Source: Pyrinomonadaceae bacterium
GTDB lineage: Bacteria; Acidobacteriota; Blastocatellia; Pyrinomonadales; Pyrinomonadaceae
NCBI GenBank assembly: GCA_030840675.1
Contig: JAVEEA010000101.1
Span: forward strand, 1-36,452
Reading direction: 5' to 3'
DNA: 36,452 nt
In this document: positions 17,946 through 28,168 of the stretch, piece after piece
Numbering within the stretch: position 1 is the first letter of the stretch
Layout: each line of letters begins with the position of its first letter
Notes under the pieces: model-generated
What the model was told of the DNA's origin: nothing
Databases searched by the model: none
Seen by the model: only the letters and a program-made list of their open reading frames with translations
Program-made: the position numbers and the translations under genes

Positions 17946-19022
17946 ATGCCACTGCTTTCACTCAATAAGGTTTCCAAGCGGTTCGATAAGACCGACGCCG
18001 TGAAGGACGTTTCACTCGACGTCGAGCGCGGAGAATTTTTTGGCTTGCTCGGTCCTTCAGGTTGCGGCAAGACCACTACGCTGCGAATGATTGCCGGATT
18101 GGAACAGCCCGACGCCGGCACAATCTCATTCGACGACCGCGAGATCACTAGCCAACCAGCCGAACGCCGCGGCTTCGGGATGGTATTCCAAAACTACGCC
18201 CTGTTTCCCCACCTCAACGTTTTTGAAAACGTTGCTTTCGGTCTGCGCGCGCGTCACAAGCCCAACGCGGAAATTCGCGAGCGCGTTAAGGGCGCGTTGG
18301 AGTTGGTTCAACTCCCGGGTTATGAAAAGCGACGCGTGGACGAACTCTCCGGTGGGCAGCAACAACGCGTGGCTATCGCGCGCGCGATAGCCATCGAACC
18401 CGCGTTGCTTTTGTTCGACGAACCGCTATCGAATCTTGACGTCGCCTTGCGTGAAGAGACGCGCGGTGAATTGCGCGAACTGGTTACTCGTTTGGGTCTG
18501 ACCGCGGTTTACGTGACGCACGATCAGGAAGAGGCGTTTGCGTTGTGCGATCGCATCTCTGTGATGGCGGGTGGTCGCATTCTGCAGACGGGCCGGCCGC
18601 GCGACTTGTATGAACATCCGGCGCAACTCTCGGTCGGCCGGTTCCTGGGCCGCAACAACTTAATCCGCGCGGTGCGTTTGAGTTCGAGCAAAGCTGAGCT
18701 GGGCGAATTCAAAACGCTCGCTGGCGGTCACACCATTCGCATCCCAAGCAGCGGCCAGGACCTCGTGCCGATGAACCAGCCCTGTATCCTCGCTGTTCGT
18801 CCGGAGCATGTTGTGATCAGAGCCATCGGCAGCGAGGCGGCAAACTCGTTCCCAGCGACAGTACGCGAAATTAACTTTGCCGGCGCGACTTCGAGCATCA
18901 AGCTCGACGCGAACGGGTTGCTGCTTGAAGCGCTGGCGCTCGCGGCCGACGGTGTCGCGGTTGGCAACGATTGCACGGTAGTTTTGCCGCCGGAAAGAAT
19001 TTCGCTTCTGCGTGACGAATAG
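17946..19022 (+). CDS. ABC transporter ATP-binding protein (Fe3+/spermidine-type)
   Basis: GPSGCGKTTTLRMIAGLEQP Walker A, LSGGQQQRVAIARAIAIEPALLLFDEPLSNLD; C-terminal TOBE-like region; ATG at 17946. Confidence 0.95.
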   Translation: MPLLSLNKVSKRFDKTDAVKDVSLDVERGEFFGLLGPSGCGKTTTLRMIAGLEQPDAGTISFDDREITSQPAERRGFGMVFQNYALFPHLNVFENVAFGLRARHKPNAEIRERVKGALELVQLPGYEKRRVDELSGGQQQRVAIARAIAIEPALLLFDEPLSNLDVALREETRGELRELVTRLGLTAVYVTHDQEEAFALCDRISVMAGGRILQTGRPRDLYEHPAQLSVGRFLGRNNLIRAVRLSSSKAELGEFKTLAGGHTIRIPSSGQDLVPMNQPCILAVRPEHVVIRAIGSEAANSFPATVREINFAGATSSIKLDANGLLLEALALAADGVAVGNDCTVVLPPERISLLRDE

Positions 19023-19174
19023 TGCGATTCGCATCCGCTTCCGCGAAACATGGTTGCGGGTCCTTGCATTCTTTGCGGTTTCAAAAACCGTTGCAGCAGT
19101 TCGCCAGGAAATTTAGACGCAGAGGTTCTCGCAGAGGAACGCTAAAAAATTTCAGGCCACTTGCTCGCGGCGCT

Positions 19175-20887
19175 ATGCAGCAGACATCCCCAGTCCCCAC
19201 CCAATCTCGCCGACTCCGCGTCTCTCCCGCTCTACGTCTCGTCTTCCTGGGACTGCTCGTCGCCGTCGTGCTGCTGTACGGCGTTATCTATCCGAACCTG
19301 CACGTCGTCATCGCTTCCCTGCTAACGAACGCCGGTTGGTCACTAGCGAACTACCGCGAGGTGCTGTCGCAAAAGATCGTCCTGGAATCCATCTTTGCGA
19401 GCGTGGGCATTTCCGTGTTGACGGTTTTGTTCTGTGCTGCCGTCGGCGTTCCGCTCGCTTTTCTTTTCGAGCGTTACAGTTTTCCGGCGCGCCGCCTGTT
19501 CGCCACGCTGGCTGCTCTGCCGCTCGTGTTGCCGCCGCTCGTCGGTACGGTCGCCTTCATTTTCCTTTGCGGCGAATCAGGAATACTGGCGCGACTGGTC
19601 CAGTCGGTCTTCCACCTGGAACACTCTCCCTGGTCGTTGCGTGGCTGGGGCGCGCTGTTGTTGTTTCACACCTACACGATGTATCCCTTCTTCTACATGC
19701 TGACTGGCGCTGGTCTTACTCGCATCGACGCGGCGCTGGCCGAAGCCGGCCGAAGCCTGGGAGCCAGTCGCCTGCGCCTGCTCACGCGCGTGGTGCTGCC
19801 GCAACTGACGCCATCGCTGATCGCCGCGGCACTGCTCACGTTTATGACCTCGATGGCTTCCTTCAGCGCGCCGCTACTCTTTGGGGGCGGCGTGCGCGTG
19901 CTGACCCTGGAAATTTTCACGGCCCGTCAACGCGGCGATGCCGGCATGGCGATCACCGAAACGGTTGTGCTCGCACTGATCTCGCTGAGCGCGCTCTTCT
20001 TCTTCCAGCGTTATGAAGGCACGCGCCGGTTCGCCGCCGCCGCGATGAAGGGTGCCACGAAACAGCGACGCGCGGTCGCGGCCGGCAAGACGCGCACACT
20101 TGCGATCGTGTGCGGAGTTTTCTTTTCGCTGTTACTCGTCCTGCCGGTCGTCACGCTCGTACTCGTGAGTTTCGCACGTGAGGGCAACTGGACCACGCAG
20201 ACGCTGCCCACCGCTTACACTTTGGCGAACTACGGCAAGATATTTTCCGACTCGCGGTCCAGCGCAGTGGTGCTAAACAGCTTGTCGATGTCGGCAATTG
20301 CCGCCGGCGCCGCGCTGCTTTGGAGTTTCTGCGTGGCCGGCCTCCTGGCAAGCAAGGGTGCGCGCCGTTCGAAGCGTTTGCTGTCGTGGCTGATCCTGGT
20401 ACCGTGGGCGCTCCCGGGCACTGTGGTTGCGGTTTCTCTCGCCGAAGCTTACGGCAAGCCTTCGCCGTTACTCGGCTCGTTCATTCTCGTAGGCACGTTT
20501 TGGATTTTGCCGGTGGTCTACTTTCTGCGCTTCATGCCGCTGGTGGTGCGGTCGGTGCAGGCGAGTCTGGAACAGATTGACGGCGCGCTTGACGAAGCGG
20601 CCGCCAGCCTGGGGGCCAGGTGGTGGCAACGCTTCACGCGCGTTACACTCCCGCTCGTTTGGCCCGGCGCCCTGGCGGGTACGCTGCTGGCTTTTGTGAT
20701 TGCACTGGGCGAATATGTGGCATCGGTGCTGGTCTTTGTACCGACGAACCGGCCCATCTCGATAGCAATCGCTTCAGAGTTGCGCGACTTCAACCTGGGC
20801 GCGGCAGCAGCGTACGGCGTAGTGTTGATGCTAGTGATCGGATTCGTAATGATGATCGCCACGCGCCTGGAACGGATGCGTGCGTAG
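19175..20887 (+). CDS. ABC transporter permease, two fused inner-membrane domains (FbpB/ThiP-like)
   Basis: Two EAA-type motifs: EAGRSLGASRLRLLTRVVLPQLTPSLIAA and EAAASLGARWWQRFTRVTLPLVWPGALAG; ATG at 19175. Confidence 0.92.
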   Translation: MQQTSPVPTQSRRLRVSPALRLVFLGLLVAVVLLYGVIYPNLHVVIASLLTNAGWSLANYREVLSQKIVLESIFASVGISVLTVLFCAAVGVPLAFLFERYSFPARRLFATLAALPLVLPPLVGTVAFIFLCGESGILARLVQSVFHLEHSPWSLRGWGALLLFHTYTMYPFFYMLTGAGLTRIDAALAEAGRSLGASRLRLLTRVVLPQLTPSLIAAALLTFMTSMASFSAPLLFGGGVRVLTLEIFTARQRGDAGMAITETVVLALISLSALFFFQRYEGTRRFAAAAMKGATKQRRAVAAGKTRTLAIVCGVFFSLLLVLPVVTLVLVSFAREGNWTTQTLPTAYTLANYGKIFSDSRSSAVVLNSLSMSAIAAGAALLWSFCVAGLLASKGARRSKRLLSWLILVPWALPGTVVAVSLAEAYGKPSPLLGSFILVGTFWILPVVYFLRFMPLVVRSVQASLEQIDGALDEAAASLGARWWQRFTRVTLPLVWPGALAGTLLAFVIALGEYVASVLVFVPTNRPISIAIASELRDFNLGAAAAYGVVLMLVIGFVMMIATRLERMRA

Positions 20888-20969
20888 CGCAAACTGTTAG
20901 TTTGCGAATGGTGCCGTCGACTCGCTTGAGCGGGAGCCGAGGTACGGTAACGGACAGTTTGCTCTACGC
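20882..20969. repeat. Inverted-repeat element with GCAAACTGTTAGTTTGC palindrome
   Basis: GCGTAGCGCAAACTGT (20882-20897) against ACAGTTTGCTCTACGC (20954-20969), 15/16 complementary; the permease TAG stop lies in the left arm. Confidence 0.8.
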
Positions 20970-20984
20970 GGAGGAGCGTTACTG

Positions 20985-21350
20985 ATGATCAAAACTTGCG
21001 GCTTGACCCATATCCATTTGATGGTCACGGACATTCAACGTTCGCTCGTGTTTTACCAGACAGTGTTTGGCATGGAAGTAAAGTTTTGGGCCGGCGAGGG
21101 TTTGGTATTTCTTAACACTCCGGGTTCCAACGATCTCATCGCGCTCCATCAGGCTGCCCCGGATCAACCGAGCGGCTCCGGCGGCGGTATTTTGCATTTT
21201 GGTTTCCAACTGCAGGACCGCGCCGATCTTGAAGAGGCAATCAAGGAGATCGTGGCCGCGGGCGGCACGCTAACAAAGCGCGGCGAGTTTACCCCCGGGA
21301 TGCCCTTTGCTTACGTCAACGATCCGGACGGATACGAGATCGAACTTTGA
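20985..21350 (+). CDS. VOC (glyoxalase/dioxygenase) family protein
   Basis: THIHLMVTDIQRSLVFYQTVFGMEVKFWAGEG ... FAYVNDPDGYEIEL. Confidence 0.92.
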   Translation: MIKTCGLTHIHLMVTDIQRSLVFYQTVFGMEVKFWAGEGLVFLNTPGSNDLIALHQAAPDQPSGSGGGILHFGFQLQDRADLEEAIKEIVAAGGTLTKRGEFTPGMPFAYVNDPDGYEIEL

Positions 21351-21381
21351 AAATTTCAACGCTCTGCTGATTTCAAACAAG

Positions 21382-23922
21382 ATGAAGAATAATTTTGGCC
21401 GCTCGCTGACCGCACTCTTCGTAGTCTCGCTACTGGTTTTTTTTCTCGCCGCTGATTGGGAAGTCTTTCGGCCAGCGCACGCGCAGCAGCCGCCCGTAGC
21501 AAGCCTCGCCGCTCAAAACATTGACCGGGCTGAACTGCACCAGGCGCTGCTCGATCTCACCAACACCTGGACGGTCATGTGCGTCGCCGCACACCCTGAC
21601 GACGAAGACGGCACGACCCTGACGGTCCTTCGTCGCCGCGATGGCGTGCACACGGTCAGTTTGTTTTCCACCTACGGTGAAGGCGGACAAAATGCAGTCG
21701 GACCGGAGCTGTATGAAGAACTTGGAGTGATCAGAGTTCACGAGACGATGAAGGCGGCGGAAATCCAGGGTTCCGAACCCTACTTCCTCGGGCTGAAAGA
21801 TTTTGGCTTTTCGAAATCAGCCGACGAAGCGTTTAAGTTTTGGGGGCACGACGAAGCGCTGCGGCGCATGGTATGGAAGCTTCGTGAACTGCGCCCGGAT
21901 GTGATCATCACCAACCACGACACGATCAGCGGCCACGGTCATCACCAGGCCACCGGGCGTTTGATCATCGAAGCGTTTGACGCGGCCGCCGATCCGAAAC
22001 GCTTTCCGGAGCAACTGACGACGGTGAAACCCTGGCAGCCGCAACGACTGTTTGTAAGGATTGGCGGCCCCGGTGGCCCACCCTCGGCAGTCGCAAACAC
22101 GCCCGATAGATCCATTGCTATTGATCCCAATGAAGTCGATCCGATTCGGGGTACTTCATTCGCGGAACAAGCGCTCACGGCGTTGCAGCAACACGCCACG
22201 CAAGGTCCCTGGCCAAAAACAATTGCCGAGATGTTGAGGGCGCGCCGCATCGAAGGCGGGAGGATGCCGCCGATTCGCTATCGCCTGATTCGGGAAGCTG
22301 CCGGTTCGGCGGCATTACCCGCGAACGCCACCACACCGCTCGCCGGACTGGAACTGCCCGAGCAATTCGTCGCCGAGGCTACCCCGCCGCAAATCGAGGG
22401 AAAACCGCTCACGAACTTTCTCGAGCGACCGGACCGCATCCTCGCGTCGTTGATTGACTGGCGCGCGAGTCAACCAGCCGGCCAGCCCAGGAGCATTGTC
22501 GATCAGAATCGCCTGCAGCTCTTCGTCAGGCGCGCGGACCACGCCCTCGCGATCGCTGCCGGTGTTTCGCTGACGATAAATCCGCGCGATCCGGTGCTGG
22601 TGCCGGGACGGAACCAGACCTTTGCTGTCAACGTCGCCAACTCCGGCCTCAGCAGCGTCCAGCTTGACGAACTTCGGTTCGAAACTTTGGGAGAAAATCT
22701 GCCGCTGAAAACCACGGAAGGTTTGTTACCAGACACTGAAACCGTCGTCACTGTAGATCGGTTGACACCGAAGACCGCGAAGTTGACGGTACCGAACGAA
22801 GAACATCTGTATGACAACCTGTTTCTCGGCCAGCCGATCGCGGCCGTCGCCAGGATTGAGATCGATGGCGCAAAGTTTTCCGTGCGGAATACGATTACGC
22901 GGGACGTCGCTCCGGCTATTGAGATCAAGCACATTGCGCCTTCGCCGTACGTCTGGACGCCGGCGACGCTTTCGCAGCCGTTAACATTCAAGCTTACAAT
23001 CACAAATAATCTTGACACGGCTTTCAACGGGAACCTCACGATTGGAAATTCGCAGTCCCATAAATTCGAAGCGGGACGCAAGCTGTCCCTCGCGCCGCGA
23101 GAAACCAGCGAGTTGACGCTAAAGTCCAATGCGATTCCCAACGCGATTCCGTTGGACGCGCCCGGCCCGCGAGTTACGCGGCAAGGTGAGCTGATGCTTT
23201 CCGTCGAGCCCGAAGGCGGTGGACCCGCTATCGTACAGCGCGCGGTGAAAGTAGTTTTTGCGAATGCGCGGGTTGCGCGCGGTTTGCGCGTTGGATTTGT
23301 GGCGAGTTTTGATCAGACGTTGCAGCGAGCGCTGGCTGCTTTGGGAGTTAACGCACAGGAGCTCAAGGCCGGCGACATTCAGACTAGCGATCTTTCGACC
23401 TACACCACTCTTATCATCGACAACCGTGGTTATGAGGCCCATCCGGAATTGATAGCGGCGAATTCGCATCTACTGGACTTCGTGAACGCCGGCGGCACGC
23501 TGCTGGTTTTCTATCATAAGTCGAACGAGTGGAATCCTGATGCTAACAAGCAGCGCCCGCAACTCGCGCCTTACCCGATTATCCTGGGCGACGAACGCGT
23601 GACTGACGAAAATGCGCCCATCACATTTCTCGTGCGGGGGCATCCGTTACTGACCGTTCCCAACCGGATCACGTCGCTTGATTTTGCGAATTGGATTCAG
23701 GAGCGCGGGCTCTATTACCCGAAGCAGTGGGACACGCACTACACCGCGCTGTTTGCGACTAACGATCCCGGCGAGGCGCCGCTGAATGGCGGGCTGCTGG
23801 TGGCGTCTTACGGAAAAGGCAACTACCTCTACACTAGCATGGTTTGGTATCGCCAGTTACGCGCGGGCGTACCGGGCGGATACCGCATGTTCGCAAACCT
23901 GATCAGCTACGGACACAAGTAG
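21382..23922 (+). CDS. Secreted PIG-L family deacetylase
   Basis: N-terminal membrane/signal segment; AAHPDDEDGTTLTVLRRRDGVHTVSLFSTYGEGGQN; ITNHDTISGHGHHQATGRL; ATG at 21382. Confidence 0.9.
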   Translation: MKNNFGRSLTALFVVSLLVFFLAADWEVFRPAHAQQPPVASLAAQNIDRAELHQALLDLTNTWTVMCVAAHPDDEDGTTLTVLRRRDGVHTVSLFSTYGEGGQNAVGPELYEELGVIRVHETMKAAEIQGSEPYFLGLKDFGFSKSADEAFKFWGHDEALRRMVWKLRELRPDVIITNHDTISGHGHHQATGRLIIEAFDAAADPKRFPEQLTTVKPWQPQRLFVRIGGPGGPPSAVANTPDRSIAIDPNEVDPIRGTSFAEQALTALQQHATQGPWPKTIAEMLRARRIEGGRMPPIRYRLIREAAGSAALPANATTPLAGLELPEQFVAEATPPQIEGKPLTNFLERPDRILASLIDWRASQPAGQPRSIVDQNRLQLFVRRADHALAIAAGVSLTINPRDPVLVPGRNQTFAVNVANSGLSSVQLDELRFETLGENLPLKTTEGLLPDTETVVTVDRLTPKTAKLTVPNEEHLYDNLFLGQPIAAVARIEIDGAKFSVRNTITRDVAPAIEIKHIAPSPYVWTPATLSQPLTFKLTITNNLDTAFNGNLTIGNSQSHKFEAGRKLSLAPRETSELTLKSNAIPNAIPLDAPGPRVTRQGELMLSVEPEGGGPAIVQRAVKVVFANARVARGLRVGFVASFDQTLQRALAALGVNAQELKAGDIQTSDLSTYTTLIIDNRGYEAHPELIAANSHLLDFVNAGGTLLVFYHKSNEWNPDANKQRPQLAPYPIILGDERVTDENAPITFLVRGHPLLTVPNRITSLDFANWIQERGLYYPKQWDTHYTALFATNDPGEAPLNGGLLVASYGKGNYLYTSMVWYRQLRAGVPGGYRMFANLISYGHK

Positions 23923-23950
23923 GTGAGATCCTCGCTCTCTTCGTCCAAAG

Positions 23951-24002
23951 TAAAAAACGGCTCTGGGGTAGCAGCGAAACTCGTCGCGGCTACCCCAGAG
24001 CC
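23951..24002 (-). terminator. Rho-independent terminator for the minus-strand SRPBCC gene
   Basis: Minus strand GGCTCTGGGGTAGC-loop-GCTACCCCAGAGCC (perfect 14-bp stem) followed by GTTTTTTA. Confidence 0.85.
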
Positions 24003-24049
24003 AATCCTTCACCATCGTCAGGCTATAAACACTTGGTCCCTGACGGAAC

Positions 24050-24565
24050 CTAAAACGCTTCTGCTTCCTGCTCGACTGCTGATTCGCCTTCCAACTTCTG
24101 CTGCGCGCGCTCGAGGAAAGTGCGAATCATTTCTGCTACCCGCTTCTGCATCTCGGAACTGATCGCACCTTCACCAACCAAAGCTGCCAGCCGGTGAATC
24201 TCCCTGGCGTGAGCGCGACGAAGTTCGACGTGCTGCGAAACTTTTATCAACACGTTATGTCCGCGCACTTCAAACGCCGCCGCATAACGTAAATAATTCT
24301 TGTTCTCCGAACCGGCCGGCGACCACTCGAGTCGTTCGGGTCCATCTTCAGTCTTGCGTACCGCAAAACTCGCCTGCACCGAACCAATCACCGGGACCTC
24401 GGCGCGTACGATCCAGCGCATGATGCCGCCGGATTCCTTGCGAATGCCTTCGATGCCTGGCATGAGGTCGGCGAAGTTTCGCAGCTCGCCGAAAAACTCG
24501 CGCGCTCGTTCCAAAGTGGTTTTCAGTTCCAGTTGTCCGGTGTATGACGCTTTAATGCGAAACAT
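24050..24565 (-). CDS. SRPBCC (START-like) family protein
   Basis: TTLERAREFFGELRNFADLMPGIEGIRKESGGIMRWIVRAEVPVIGSVQASFAV. Confidence 0.6.
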   Translation of the reverse strand: MFRIKASYTGQLELKTTLERAREFFGELRNFADLMPGIEGIRKESGGIMRWIVRAEVPVIGSVQASFAVRKTEDGPERLEWSPAGSENKNYLRYAAAFEVRGHNVLIKVSQHVELRRAHAREIHRLAALVGEGAISSEMQKRVAEMIRTFLERAQQKLEGESAVEQEAEAF

Positions 24566-24705
24566 TTATTATTCCTGCCGTGTTCCCGAAAGTAATCTCC
24601 CAACTGTGGATGCCCCGCCGCGGCGGTTTGTTGCATCAGCCAGCTGTCAAAGTTAAGTTACACGATCAGGACGCGCGCGTAAACAAGTGAATTTTTCGGC
24701 ATAGC

Positions 24706-24722
24706 GCAAACTGTTAATTTGC
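24706..24722. repeat. GCAAACTGTTAATTTGC palindrome (diverged copy)
   Basis: One base different from the family 17-mer; upstream of the zinc-ribbon gene. Confidence 0.75.
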
Positions 24723-24764
24723 GACTCAGCGATGCGAATAATAGAGAACGGAGGGAGTCTGTTC

Positions 24765-24962
24765 ATGAACACTGAGAGACATTGTTTTAAGTGCGGCGAG
24801 GAAACGTTGCGTACCTGGGATGAACTTGGCGACGACGAACGCGAGCTGGTGGCACGCCTGCCGGGTTCCGGCGATTACAGCAAAGATGAGCGCAAGGCAA
24901 TGCATCGCTGGTGTACGCGTTGCTGGCATGAAGAAGTCGAGAACCAACCGCGCCTCGCCTGA
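24765..24962 (+). CDS. Small zinc-ribbon protein
   Basis: MNTERHCFKCGEETLRTW...HRWCTRCWHEEVEN with two CxxC knuckles; ATG at 24765. Confidence 0.65.
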   Translation: MNTERHCFKCGEETLRTWDELGDDERELVARLPGSGDYSKDERKAMHRWCTRCWHEEVENQPRLA

Positions 24963-24969
24963 GCAGCTG

Positions 24970-27906
24970 CTAGCTCGTGATCCGCTCGTACGCTTCGCGA
25001 ATCGCGCACATACGTTCGCGCAGAGTTTCGCTCAACTCAACCGGCGACGCGAATCCCAGTCGCTCGGTGATTTCCTGGTACGCTGGATAATCCGGCGACG
25101 GCAACGCGGCCACTTTCCCTGCGATCAGCCTCAGCTGATGGTCCACCGCACGCAGCAATTCGTAGCCACTGCTCAACACCTCGTGGTCGCGCACTGTCAG
25201 GCTACCGCTGGTTTCCAGTCGTGCGAGTGTTGCGCGGGTCGAGCGATCGTCGCCTTCATCCGGTACCTCGTCGCGTAGTTGCAGGTAGCGCGCGGCAAAG
25301 TAAACGTCCAGCATGCCGCCGGCTGAATATTTGGTCGCGATGCGATTGCCCGCGGAAGCCAGACCACCGCGACGTGGCTCCTTATGTCCGGCGCCTTTCT
25401 CTCTTTCGAGTCGCTCGCGCACGCGCCGGGTTTCCTGGCGCAACTCGTCTGAATCTATTGCTCGCGCGCGTTCATGCACAGCGTGCCGCGCATGAGTCTC
25501 CACCATTTTCCCTAACTCCAAGTCACCTGCCACCGCGCGCAACTTCACATAAGCCAGCCACTCCCAAATCGCGCTGCGTTGTCTCACGTACTCGAGAAAC
25601 CCTTCGGAGCTGCTGACTAACGGACCGTTTTTGCCGTTAGGACGCAGACGCAAGTCGACGCGATAGAGATAGCCCTCGCGTGTGACGCTCGAGAGTGCAG
25701 TGATCATCAGTTCGACCAGCCGCCCGTAGGCTTCATCCGGCGTCAGCGAGACGCTGGGCGAAGAGACGAGCGAGTCGTAGACGAACGTGATGTCCAGGTC
25801 CGAGCCATAGTCGACTCCGCCGCTCGCCAGTCGCCCCAACGCCAGTACGCTGAGACGCGGCCCGCCCCGTAGTGGTCCATAACGCCGCGCCAGCTCACGT
25901 CGCGCCACGAGATAAGCGACGTTGATGCTGGAAATCGCCAATTCAGTCTGGAGCTGATTCGATTCGAGCAGGTTGATTTTTCCGGCCGCGTCTTCAGCTC
26001 CGATCTCGATGAGCAGTCGCGACCATTCACGACGCAAAGCCGCAAGCTCGGCGGGGAAACTTTTCTCGGCCTCGATAGCAGCGCGCAGTTGGGCACGATA
26101 GTCACGACGCCGTGCCCGCGCTTTTTCCTGGCTTAGCGTCGCAACCAGCGCCGGGTAACTCGCCAACATCTCGCCAAAGAATTCAGAGGAACCGCAGAGC
26201 TGCACGAGTGAGGTGAGGGCGTTTTGCGTTAACTCCGCGGTGCCTTCAGATTTGCCGAGCGATGCGGCCACTCGGGTCGTAAGAATCAAAGCGCGTCGCG
26301 GATTTATTGCCGCGGCGACCGATTCGCTCAGCAGCCGCGCCAGTGACCCGACGTTTGCTGTTTGCCGCTCGGCCTGAGTGAGATGCAACATAAAAACTTG
26401 TGCCGCGTCCTGCAATAAGTGGTTCTCAGTTCCAGCGGTGTCCGCCAATGTCGCCGGGCGATTTGTCAACGCGCTCGCGCCCGACCTCAAATTCTCGATA
26501 GGTTCCGCAAAAACCCGATCGTAGGCATTGCGCACCTTCGTGGCATGCAGCAGCAGCGCCTGATCGAAACCCTTGAGCAGCGCGCTCATCGTCTCGCCCG
26601 CAAATCCCATTCGCCGCGCGACGACTAATCGTTGTGCGTCAGTTTGCGGCACCGTGTGGGTTTGCAGTCCATGCTCCATTTGCAAACGATGTTCGAGCGT
26701 TCGCAGGAACAGGTAGGCATCGGACAACTCCGAGCGCTCCTGTTCCGTTATCAGTTCGCGATCGGCCAGGCGTCCCAGACTGATCAGCGTGTGGCTTACG
26801 CGTAGCCACTCATCGTGGGCGCCGTGGGCCAACTGCAGCGCCTGCGCAATGAACTCAATCTCCCGGATGCCGCCGCGCTGCAACTTCACGTTGAAACCGG
26901 CATTACTGCGGGCCACGTTGCGGTCGATCTTTTGTTTGGCGAGCCGCACGCTGGCGAGCGCGTCCTGAACTGAAACGTCAGAACGATAAATACTTGGCTG
27001 CACCGCGTTGGCGAAACGCGCGAAGAGTGCGCCAGAACCAGCCGCTGGTCGACTGCGAATCAATGCCTGGCGTTCCCAGGCCTGCGCTGTCTTGTCGTAA
27101 TACGCGAGCGCCTCAGCCAGGGAGACGGCGAGCGCGCCGTCGCGACCGTGAGGCCGCAAGCGCAGATCGACGCGATAAGCGGCGCCTTCCCCGGCCGGCT
27201 GGCCCACGAGCTTACCAATCGCCTCGGAGAGCTTGATGAAGTACTCACGATTGGTGAGTTTGCCGCGCTCGCTCGAACCGCCCGCGGTTGTGCCGTCGTC
27301 CGAATAAATGAAAACGAGATCGATGTCCGAAGCGTAGTTGAGTTCGGCCGAACCCAGCTTGCCGAGGGCCACCACGCAAAACTCGGCAGTCGCAATTCGT
27401 CCCCGCTCGTCGCGCAGCGGCACGCCGTAGCGATTGTCGAGTTCCTGACGCGCCAGGCTGAACGCGTAATCAAGGATCGCGTCCGCAAGGTTTGATAGTT
27501 CTTCCGTCGTTTCGACCAGAGTTTGCACGCGCCGCACGTCGTGCAGGTAAATGCGCAATAGTTCGCGGCGCCGGAAGCGCGCGAAGAGAACTTGCGGCGC
27601 CAGGGTGGAGTGCGTCAACGCGAAACGGCCCAAAGACTCTTTTAGCTGTTCGCGAGTCCTGACGCGCACGTCGGCGCGTTCACGCTTTAACCAGGGAAGG
27701 TAGTCGGGATTCTGTTCGAGGGTGGTGGCCAGCAACGGGCTCCAGGCTGCCAGCGCGAGGGTGTCGGAAAGGAGCGCTGCATCCGGCAGTAATTTTTGGT
27801 ACGAGCGCGGTTGCTCGGTCGCGAGTCGCTCTAGAAAAAGCCGGGCGCCTTGCTCGTCCGGCAGATCGTGAATTAACGCTGCGACTTTCGCGTCGAGATT
27901 TTGCAC
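24970..27906 (-). CDS. glnE: Glutamine synthetase adenylyltransferase / deadenylyltransferase (GlnE)
   Basis: Two nucleotidyltransferase domains: VVALGKLGSAELNYASDIDLVFIY and VLALGRLASGGVDYGSDLDITFVY; GTG start at 27906. Confidence 0.96.
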   Translation of the reverse strand: MQNLDAKVAALIHDLPDEQGARLFLERLATEQPRSYQKLLPDAALLSDTLALAAWSPLLATTLEQNPDYLPWLKRERADVRVRTREQLKESLGRFALTHSTLAPQVLFARFRRRELLRIYLHDVRRVQTLVETTEELSNLADAILDYAFSLARQELDNRYGVPLRDERGRIATAEFCVVALGKLGSAELNYASDIDLVFIYSDDGTTAGGSSERGKLTNREYFIKLSEAIGKLVGQPAGEGAAYRVDLRLRPHGRDGALAVSLAEALAYYDKTAQAWERQALIRSRPAAGSGALFARFANAVQPSIYRSDVSVQDALASVRLAKQKIDRNVARSNAGFNVKLQRGGIREIEFIAQALQLAHGAHDEWLRVSHTLISLGRLADRELITEQERSELSDAYLFLRTLEHRLQMEHGLQTHTVPQTDAQRLVVARRMGFAGETMSALLKGFDQALLLHATKVRNAYDRVFAEPIENLRSGASALTNRPATLADTAGTENHLLQDAAQVFMLHLTQAERQTANVGSLARLLSESVAAAINPRRALILTTRVAASLGKSEGTAELTQNALTSLVQLCGSSEFFGEMLASYPALVATLSQEKARARRRDYRAQLRAAIEAEKSFPAELAALRREWSRLLIEIGAEDAAGKINLLESNQLQTELAISSINVAYLVARRELARRYGPLRGGPRLSVLALGRLASGGVDYGSDLDITFVYDSLVSSPSVSLTPDEAYGRLVELMITALSSVTREGYLYRVDLRLRPNGKNGPLVSSSEGFLEYVRQRSAIWEWLAYVKLRAVAGDLELGKMVETHARHAVHERARAIDSDELRQETRRVRERLEREKGAGHKEPRRGGLASAGNRIATKYSAGGMLDVYFAARYLQLRDEVPDEGDDRSTRATLARLETSGSLTVRDHEVLSSGYELLRAVDHQLRLIAGKVAALPSPDYPAYQEITERLGFASPVELSETLRERMCAIREAYERITS

Positions 27907-27935
27907 GCCGACATCTTACGCGGTGGGCGAACCAG

Positions 27936-28163
27936 GCAGAAGCCCGACCGTCAGGGAGGGCTCCTTTGCAAGCAGAAGCCCGACCGTCAGGGAGGGCTCC
28001 TTTGCAAGCAGAAGCCCGACCGTCAGGGAGGGCTCCTTTGCTAAGCAGAAGCCCGACCGTCAGGGAGGGCTCCTTTGCTAAGCAGAAGCCCGACCGTCAG
28101 GGAGGGCTCCTTTGCTTTCAATCAGAGCCGGAAAAGAGCCCTCCCTTACGGTTGGGCTTCTGC
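27936..28163. repeat. Tandem repeat array: five identical 34-bp units plus one inverted diverged copy
   Basis: GCAGAAGCCCGACCGTCAGGGAGGGCTCCTTTGC at 27936, 27972, 28008, 28045, 28082 (spacers AA, AA, TAA, TAA); inverted copy GAGCCCTCCCTTACGGTTGGGCTTCTGC at 28136-28163. Confidence 0.97.
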
Positions 28164-28168
28164 TTGGG

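Noticed and set aside
19336-20016. 226-aa plus-strand ORF
   Set aside because: Alternative frame inside the ABC permease; Arg/Ala-rich shadow translation.
23951-24002. Hairpin as terminator of the PIG-L gene (plus strand)
   Set aside because: No T-tract follows on the plus strand; the T-tract is on the minus strand, so it was assigned to the SRPBCC gene.
27936-28163. Possible CRISPR array
   Set aside because: The spacers are only 2-3 nt (AA/TAA) and no cas genes are near; this is a tandem repeat, not CRISPR.
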